From contig CAJOLM010000045.1 of assembly GCA_905235355.1 (NCBI GenBank), positions 1 to 8,761 of the forward strand: a DNA stretch of 8,761 nt. The letters are read 5' to 3'. Positions 4,121-8,761 of the stretch are shown one piece after another (the first letter of the stretch is position 1; each line of letters starts with the position of its first letter). The stretch is from an uncultured Elusimicrobiales bacterium (GTDB taxonomy: Bacteria > Elusimicrobiota > Elusimicrobia > Elusimicrobiales > Elusimicrobiaceae). The translations under genes and the position numbers were made by a program. The notes beneath the pieces were generated by a model, which saw only the letters and a list, made by a program, of their open reading frames with translations, was not told the origin of the DNA and searched no databases.

Positions 4121-6628
4121 ATGGATAATTTTCAGGAAATTGACAAAAAACAACAACAGCGCTGGGAGAAGGAAAATCTTTTTGCCTGCCCGCGCCTGCC
4201 GAAAGGCAAAAAGTTTTACTGCTTAGATATGTTCCCCTACCCCTCCGGGGCAGGGCTGCACGTCGGTCATCCAGAAGGATATACCGCCTCTGATATTTTG
4301 ACGCGCTACAAACTGATGAACGGTTTTGACGTATTGCACCCTATGGGGTGGGACGCGTTTGGTCTGCCGGCTGAAAATTACGCTATCGCTACCGGCATTC
4401 ATCCGGCTATTACCACACAGAAAAATATTGATAATTTCCGCCGGCAAATTAAATCCTTGGGCCTGGCGTATGATTGGCAACGTGAAATCAACACCACGGA
4501 CCCGGACTATTATAAATGGACACAATGGATTTTCTTGCAGCTTTTCAAAAAGGGGCTGGCCTATGAATCTACTGTGCCTATAAATTGGTGTCCGTCCTGC
4601 AAAACAGGGCTTGCCAACGAAGAAGTATTTAATGGCAAATGTGAACGCTGCGGCCATACCATTGAACGCAAAATGCTGCGCCAATGGATCCTGAAAATTA
4701 CCGCCTATGCAGAGTGTCTGCTGGAAGATTTAGAAGGGCTGGACTGGCCGGAAAGCACGCTCGCCATGCAAAAAAATTGGATTGGCAAAAGCAAAGGAGC
4801 GGAAGTCACCTTCCAGTTAGACGGCTCTAACGATAAAATCACCGTTTTTACCACCCGCCCGGATACGCTGTTTGGCGCAACCTATATGGTCGTCTCTCCG
4901 GAGCATCCGGCACTTACGCGCATTGTCACACCTGAACAACAAGAGACTGTGGCGCAGTATCAAAAACAAGCCGCTTCTAAGAGCGATTTGGAGCGCGCCG
5001 ATTTAAACAAAGATAAAACAGGTGTCTTTACCGGAGCGTATGCTATTAACCCGGTAAACGGCAAAAAAATCCCAGTGTGGACGTCAGACTATGTGCTAAT
5101 GGGTTATGGCACCGGCGCGATTATGGCTGTACCCGCGCACGACGAGCGCGACTATGCCTTTGCCAAAAAATTCGGCCTGGAAATTATAGAAGTCATTAAA
5201 AGCGAACAAGGCATCAAAGACGCTGCGTTTACAGGCGACGGGGAGCTTATCAACTCCGGCTTTTTAAATGGTCTGCACGTGCGCGAAAGCAAGGCCAAAA
5301 TGATTGAGTGGCTGAAGGAAAAAGGCGTCGGCCAAGGCAAAACAACATATAAACTGCGCGACTGGGTCTTTGCCCGCCAACGCTATTGGGGTGAGCCGAT
5401 TCCCTTGGTACATTGTGAAAAATGCGGCGTCGTGCCCCTGCCCGAAGACCAGCTTCCGCTGCGTCTGCCGGAAATGAAACATTTTGAGCCGTCCGGCACA
5501 GGCGAGTCCCCGCTGGCAAACGCCACTGAGTGGCTGCATACCACCTGCCCGAAATGCGGAGGCCCGGCTTTGCGCGAAACGAACACCATGCCGCAGTGGG
5601 CCGGCTCCTGCTGGTACTATTTGCGCTATATGGACCCGCACAATGACCAGGCTCTTGTGGACCCGGAAATTGAAAAAGCATACGGTCCGGTGGATTGCTA
5701 TATCGGCGGGGCTGAACACGCGGTGCTGCATTTACTGTACGCGCGCTTTTGGCACAAAGTGCTCTATGATTTGGGTGTTGTACACACCAAAGAGCCGTTT
5801 CAAAAATTGCGCCACCAAGGTATGATTTTGGCTTTTTCATACCGTGATAAACTAGGCGCATATCACGGCTATGACGAAATAGATTTTAAAGACGGCAAAG
5901 CCTTCTTACGCACCACGGGAGAAGAATTATCCCCCATGGTGGAAAAGATGTCTAAATCTAAAAAGAACGTCATTAACCCAGACGACATCTTGGCCGATTA
6001 CGGAGCAGATGCCTTCCGCATGTATGAAATGTTTATGGGCCCGTTTGAAGCTAGCAAACCCTGGGACATGAAAGGCATTGAAGGCATTTCCCGCTTCTTA
6101 AAACGCATCTGGGGTTGGAACAGTTCCGTCAAGCTCACCACCGCTACCAACCCGCAGCCGGTTGAAATTTTGAAACACAAAACTATTGCCAAGGTAACCG
6201 AAGATATTGAAGCCTTCCGCTTTAATACGGCTATTTCGGCACTCATGGTGTTTTTTAACGAAATCAGCAAATTGGAGGCAGTCAGCCAAGATACATTTGA
6301 TACGTTCCTCAAGCTGCTGCATCCGTTTGCACCGCATCTGACGGAAGAAATCTGGCAAACCAGCGGGCACAACGGCTTTGTGGTTAAACAATCCTGGCCT
6401 ACGGCAGATGCTTCGCTGATTGCCCAGGAAATGATTGAAATCGGCGTACAAGTCAATGGCAAAGTGCGCGACCGTATCCGCATTTCCGCTAGTGCTACGC
6501 AAGAGGAAATGCAAGCGGCAGCCCTAGCCAGCGAGAAGATTAAAAAATATACTGACGGTTGTGAAATTAAAAAAATTATCGTCGTGCCGGCGCGCATTGT
6601 CAATATCATTGTTGCGCCCAAAAAATAG
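4121..6628 (+). CDS. leuS: Leucyl-tRNA synthetase
   Basis: This 835-residue class Ia synthetase charges tRNA-Leu in the cytoplasm. The nucleotide-binding motif is HVGH (47-50), after PYPSGAGL. The second catalytic motif is KMSKS at 609-613. A zinc ribbon in the first part has Cys157/Cys160 and Cys174/Cys177; a second cysteine set is Cys432/Cys435 and Cys476/Cys479. The inserted CP1 editing domain shows TTRPDTLFGATY (244-255) and HDERDYAFA (340-348) with the conserved Asp342 for hydrolysis of mischarged tRNA. The anticodon-binding and C-terminal domains follow, with VQVNGKVRDRI (777-787) typical of the bacterial C-terminus. Length is close to the bacterial norm (E. coli about 860) and no key residue is missing. 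It heads the leuS-lptE-holA cluster, an order also seen in E. coli. No Shine-Dalgarno sequence is evident. Confidence 0.98.
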   Translation: MDNFQEIDKKQQQRWEKENLFACPRLPKGKKFYCLDMFPYPSGAGLHVGHPEGYTASDILTRYKLMNGFDVLHPMGWDAFGLPAENYAIATGIHPAITTQKNIDNFRRQIKSLGLAYDWQREINTTDPDYYKWTQWIFLQLFKKGLAYESTVPINWCPSCKTGLANEEVFNGKCERCGHTIERKMLRQWILKITAYAECLLEDLEGLDWPESTLAMQKNWIGKSKGAEVTFQLDGSNDKITVFTTRPDTLFGATYMVVSPEHPALTRIVTPEQQETVAQYQKQAASKSDLERADLNKDKTGVFTGAYAINPVNGKKIPVWTSDYVLMGYGTGAIMAVPAHDERDYAFAKKFGLEIIEVIKSEQGIKDAAFTGDGELINSGFLNGLHVRESKAKMIEWLKEKGVGQGKTTYKLRDWVFARQRYWGEPIPLVHCEKCGVVPLPEDQLPLRLPEMKHFEPSGTGESPLANATEWLHTTCPKCGGPALRETNTMPQWAGSCWYYLRYMDPHNDQALVDPEIEKAYGPVDCYIGGAEHAVLHLLYARFWHKVLYDLGVVHTKEPFQKLRHQGMILAFSYRDKLGAYHGYDEIDFKDGKAFLRTTGEELSPMVEKMSKSKKNVINPDDILADYGADAFRMYEMFMGPFEASKPWDMKGIEGISRFLKRIWGWNSSVKLTTATNPQPVEILKHKTIAKVTEDIEAFRFNTAISALMVFFNEISKLEAVSQDTFDTFLKLLHPFAPHLTEEIWQTSGHNGFVVKQSWPTADASLIAQEMIEIGVQVNGKVRDRIRISASATQEEMQAAALASEKIKKYTDGCEIKKIIVVPARIVNIIVAPKK

Positions 6629-6636
6629 GAGACCTT

Positions 6637-7218
6637 ATGAAAAAATTATGTTTGGCTTTGCTTTGCGCCGTGGCGTGTGCTGCGTGCGGTAGTGAAGGTG
6701 CTTATTATAAGCCCCAGGCGCAAATTATGCCGCAACATATACGCAAAGTAGCCATCCGTCCCATTTTAAACAAGACGGAAATTTTCGCCATGGAAGACAA
6801 ACTCTATTTGCAACTGTATGATGAATTTCTGAAAAATGGCACCTATCAAATCGTCGGCGAGGATAATGGCGCAGAAGGCGTGATCATTACCACCATTACG
6901 CGCTATTTAAATGTACCTATCCAGTACGACAGCCAGCTTATCCCGTCCGTGTATAAAATGGACGTGTGGCTGGATATTGTGCTAATGGATAAAAGCACCA
7001 ATACTCCCGTGTGGCGCGAGCCGGCTTTTTTGGGTACACAGATTTATTCCGCTTCCACCTTGCCCGGCGGCATGACGGAACAGCAGGCGCGTGAACTGGT
7101 ATGGCAAAAACTTTCTAAAGATATTGTCAAACGCACGGTGGATGGTTTCGGCTCGGTTATGAGTGAGAGCAAACGCAAAGTCATGCAAAATCCGGAGTAC
7201 ACCACTATCAACCAATAA
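6637..7218 (+). CDS. lptE: LptE-like outer-membrane lipoprotein
   Basis: This 193-residue protein has a lipoprotein signal: basic MKK, a hydrophobic stretch, and CAAC ending at Cys17, which would be the lipidated residue. The following part (KVAIRPILNKTEIFAMEDKL, then VEGVIITTIT-like strands) resembles LptE/RlpB-type proteins, which plug the LptD barrel and help place LPS in the outer membrane. The assignment leans on position: between leuS and holA, as in E. coli and many other diderms. The sequence is divergent, so DUF-type lipoprotein with LptE fold is the safe reading. The AGGAG site at 6627-6631 overlaps the leuS stop codon, and the ATG follows 8 bp after leuS, so coupling is likely. The next gene starts 1 bp after its stop. 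LptD is not encoded here. Confidence 0.75.
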   Translation: MKKLCLALLCAVACAACGSEGAYYKPQAQIMPQHIRKVAIRPILNKTEIFAMEDKLYLQLYDEFLKNGTYQIVGEDNGAEGVIITTITRYLNVPIQYDSQLIPSVYKMDVWLDIVLMDKSTNTPVWREPAFLGTQIYSASTLPGGMTEQQARELVWQKLSKDIVKRTVDGFGSVMSESKRKVMQNPEYTTINQ

Positions 7219-7219
7219 T

Positions 7220-8233
7220 ATGCCTAAAACCACTGCTGCTAAAATCAATCAGGCTTTAAGCAAAGGCAATATTTCCCCGGTATATGTACTGACCGGGGAA
7301 GATTTGTTTCGCAAAAAAGAACTGATAGACCGTATCAAAGCAGCCGTGCATCCGGACGATTTTAATATTTATTCTTCTTCTGCCGACAAGGCGGACATGG
7401 GCGAAGTGCTGGCTCTGACCAATACCGCCCCGGTGTTTTCAGACAAGCGCCTAGTTATTTTAACAGGCATTGAAAAATTGCGCAAAGATCCCAAAGAGGC
7501 GCTGCAGCATTATATAGAAAATCCGTTAGATACGACGGTGCTGGTGCTTACACACAATGACAGTAAAAAATTCAAAACTGAAAAAGCACTCGCCGCTGCC
7601 GCTGCCGAACACGGCGAACTGGCTAATTTTGACGAGCTAAAACGCGAAGAGCTGGCCATGTGGGTCACCGCACGTTTTAAAGAGCAAGGGCTCACGCCTG
7701 CTTTTGATGCGGTGGAAACCTTGTGTGAAGCCGTCGGCGCGGATTTAAATGCGCTCTCGCAAGAGATTGAAAAGCTTGCGCTTTATACCGCCACACGCGA
7801 CAATAAAAATATTTCCAAAGAAGATGTGCTGGGCGGCGTAGGATTTTCCAAAGAGGAAAACCCGTTTGAGCTGTCTAATGCCGTGCAATACATGAATAAA
7901 AACAAGGCTATTTCTATGGCAGAAAAACTGCTCTCCAGCGGGGAAGAGCCCGTGGGCGTGCTGTCCAAAATTTCCTATCCGGTGCTTAAGATGGCGCGCA
8001 TCAAACGCATGGTCAATGCGGGGATGACTCCGTCGGAAATTTCACGCGCGGCCGGGCTGATGTTTTGGGAAAACTCGCTCATTAATAATGCGCGCAATTT
8101 TCCATCTGAAGAAGTTTTTCTTAAAACCTTGGACCGCATTATTGAAGCCGACAAAGCACTTAAAACCTCTACTGCCTCTGACCCCAAAACGCTGATTAAA
8201 GGCGTACTGATGACGCTATTTTCCGCCCGGTAA
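7220..8233 (+). CDS. holA: DNA polymerase III delta subunit (clamp loader)
   Basis: This 337-residue protein is the clamp-loader subunit that opens the beta sliding clamp. The N-terminus has PVYVLTGEDLFRKKELIDRI (20-39), the usual start of domain I with a degenerate nucleotide-binding fold and no Walker A lysine motif. VFSDKRLVIL (72-81) follows, and the C-terminal helical collar includes IIEADKALKTSTASDPKTLI. Length matches the family (E. coli 343). The start at 7220 is preferred: a longer in-frame opening at 7163 would add 19 residues entirely within lptE with no family resemblance. There is no well-spaced Shine-Dalgarno sequence; GGAG at 7194-7197 is 22 bases away. With the lptE stop only 1 bp upstream, translation is probably by re-initiation after lptE. 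It converges on the second pilin gene with 11 bp between stops. Confidence 0.93.
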   Translation: MPKTTAAKINQALSKGNISPVYVLTGEDLFRKKELIDRIKAAVHPDDFNIYSSSADKADMGEVLALTNTAPVFSDKRLVILTGIEKLRKDPKEALQHYIENPLDTTVLVLTHNDSKKFKTEKALAAAAAEHGELANFDELKREELAMWVTARFKEQGLTPAFDAVETLCEAVGADLNALSQEIEKLALYTATRDNKNISKEDVLGGVGFSKEENPFELSNAVQYMNKNKAISMAEKLLSSGEEPVGVLSKISYPVLKMARIKRMVNAGMTPSEISRAAGLMFWENSLINNARNFPSEEVFLKTLDRIIEADKALKTSTASDPKTLIKGVLMTLFSAR

Positions 8234-8249
8234 ATTGTTTCTATTTACC
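8229..8249. repeat. Inverted repeat spanning two convergent stop codons
   Basis: GGTAAAT (8229-8235) is perfectly complementary to ATTTACC (8243-8249) around the loop TGTTTCT. The left arm contains the holA stop (8231-8233) and the right arm contains the pilin stop on the other strand (8245-8247). It could act as a weak bidirectional terminator, but the stem is A/T-rich and no U-tract follows on either side. No other terminator fits between these genes. Confidence 0.35.
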
Positions 8250-8761
8250 ATTCATAAATTAACTGATAGGCATTAGCGGTTCCCGAAGATTGCCCAGACT
8301 CTGCTTTACAAATAGCAGATTGAATGGAATTTTGTTGACCTGTATAATCCACACAACGATGCTTTTTTTCCTTAGAAGTATGTATAAAATTTTGAGAATA
8401 GCCTATTTCTCCTAATGTATTCTGACAATAGGCTCTACCTGCTTCTATTCCGCCTACTTCTATTCCGCACCAACCCCAATCATACTGGAGTTCATTTTTC
8501 TGATCAGTATTATGGGTAACAATGTCGGTAAAGGGTAAATCAATATCTAAATTAGCTAATTGAGTAGTATATTCATTATTTGCCAAGTAATAGATTTCTT
8601 CTGCCTCGCAAAGCGCTCTTACCAGAGGCTTTAGTATTGCATAGCGAGATTTCATAACCGCCTTTTGATACTGCGGCAGTGCAATAGCAGCAAGTATGCC
8701 GATAATAAGGACCACGACCAGTAGTTCAATGAGTGTAAAGGCGTGATGCCACCCCCGAGGA
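8245..8761 (-). CDS. Type IV pilin-like prepilin, 5' end outside window
   Basis: The visible part is 171 residues and starts PRGWHHAFTLIELLVVVL, so the true start lies beyond base 8761; a GTG at 8715 is inside the transmembrane helix and cannot be the start. Cleavage is predicted between Ala and Phe (HHA/FTLIE), with Glu at mature position 5 and the helix running to ALPQYQKAVMKSR. The mature protein would be about 164 residues. Cysteines occur in WCGIE, AYCQN, HRCVD and AICKA, enough for two disulfides; the last pair lies in the C-terminal region typical of this pilin group. It shares the N-terminal helix with the pilin at 207-857 but little of the globular part, so they are paralogues rather than recent duplicates. 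The visible leader codons carry CCTCGGGGGTGG, similar to an arm of the palindromic element in the first pilin. Major pilin, minor pilin or pseudopilin cannot be decided. Confidence 0.85.
   Translation of the reverse strand, partial: PRGWHHAFTLIELLVVVLIIGILAAIALPQYQKAVMKSRYAILKPLVRALCEAEEIYYLANNEYTTQLANLDIDLPFTDIVTHNTDQKNELQYDWGWCGIEVGGIEAGRAYCQNTLGEIGYSQNFIHTSKEKKHRCVDYTGQQNSIQSAICKAESGQSSGTANAYQLIYEW

Noticed and set aside
5250..5861. Long antisense open frames within leuS, including this 203-codon one
   Set aside because: Several overlap in different frames opposite an intact, conserved leuS; they are by-products of its codon use.
7163..7219. Longer holA starting at 7163
   Set aside because: The extension lies inside lptE, and MPKTTAAKIN at 7220 fits the family start.
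8245..8715. GTG at 8715 as start of the second pilin
   Set aside because: It lies inside the N-terminal helix; FTLIELL is encoded in frame just upstream, so the gene continues past the window edge.

Overview
This window looks like part of a diderm bacterial chromosome with moderate GC content. Two single type IV pilin-like genes flank a block of housekeeping genes. The organism is probably a member of the Elusimicrobiota, but this is an inference from memory rather than a search. The pointers are stand-alone pseudopilins starting FTLIELLVVVLIIGIL[SA]AIALPQY, a leader built from a palindromic repeat, and a leuS-lptE-holA gene order with an LptE-like lipoprotein, which implies LPS and an outer membrane.

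Layout. Positions 1-206 hold no supportable gene. They carry hairpin-forming sequence and a strong-looking promoter whose spacer contains a run of 12 adenines. Positions 207-857 (+) encode a pilin with a 56-residue leader, most of it encoded by a 104-bp imperfect palindromic element. Positions 835-4021 (-) are a tightly packed operon transcribed znuA-znuC-znuB-nth. It encodes a zinc (or manganese) ABC importer, and its last gene is endonuclease III. Every junction in it overlaps by 8-13 bp. The 3' end of nth overlaps the pilin 3' end tail-to-tail by 23 bp. Positions 4022-4120 are a short divergent intergenic region. Positions 4121-8233 (+) are leuS, an LptE-like lipoprotein gene and holA, with gaps of 8 bp and 1 bp. 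Positions 8245-8761 (-) are a second pilin-like gene that faces the first and is cut by the window edge. Only 11 bp separate it from holA.

How the genes work together. ZnuA captures the metal ion outside the inner membrane, ZnuB is the channel, and ZnuC powers it; ZnuC ends in a His/Cys-rich tail that could bind metal. Nth repairs oxidised pyrimidines. LeuRS charges tRNA-Leu, the LptE-like lipoprotein would help insert LPS into the outer membrane, and HolA is the clamp-loader delta subunit. The two pilins would be exported and processed by a prepilin peptidase and the type IV pilus or type II secretion machinery, none of which is encoded here.

Most of the window is ordinary housekeeping DNA. 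The points most worth a second look are at the pilin genes: the repeat-encoded leader, the homopolymer inside the promoter spacer, and the way both pilins abut or overlap the 3' ends of their neighbours. I see no tRNA, rRNA, CRISPR array, insertion sequence or recognisable defence system.
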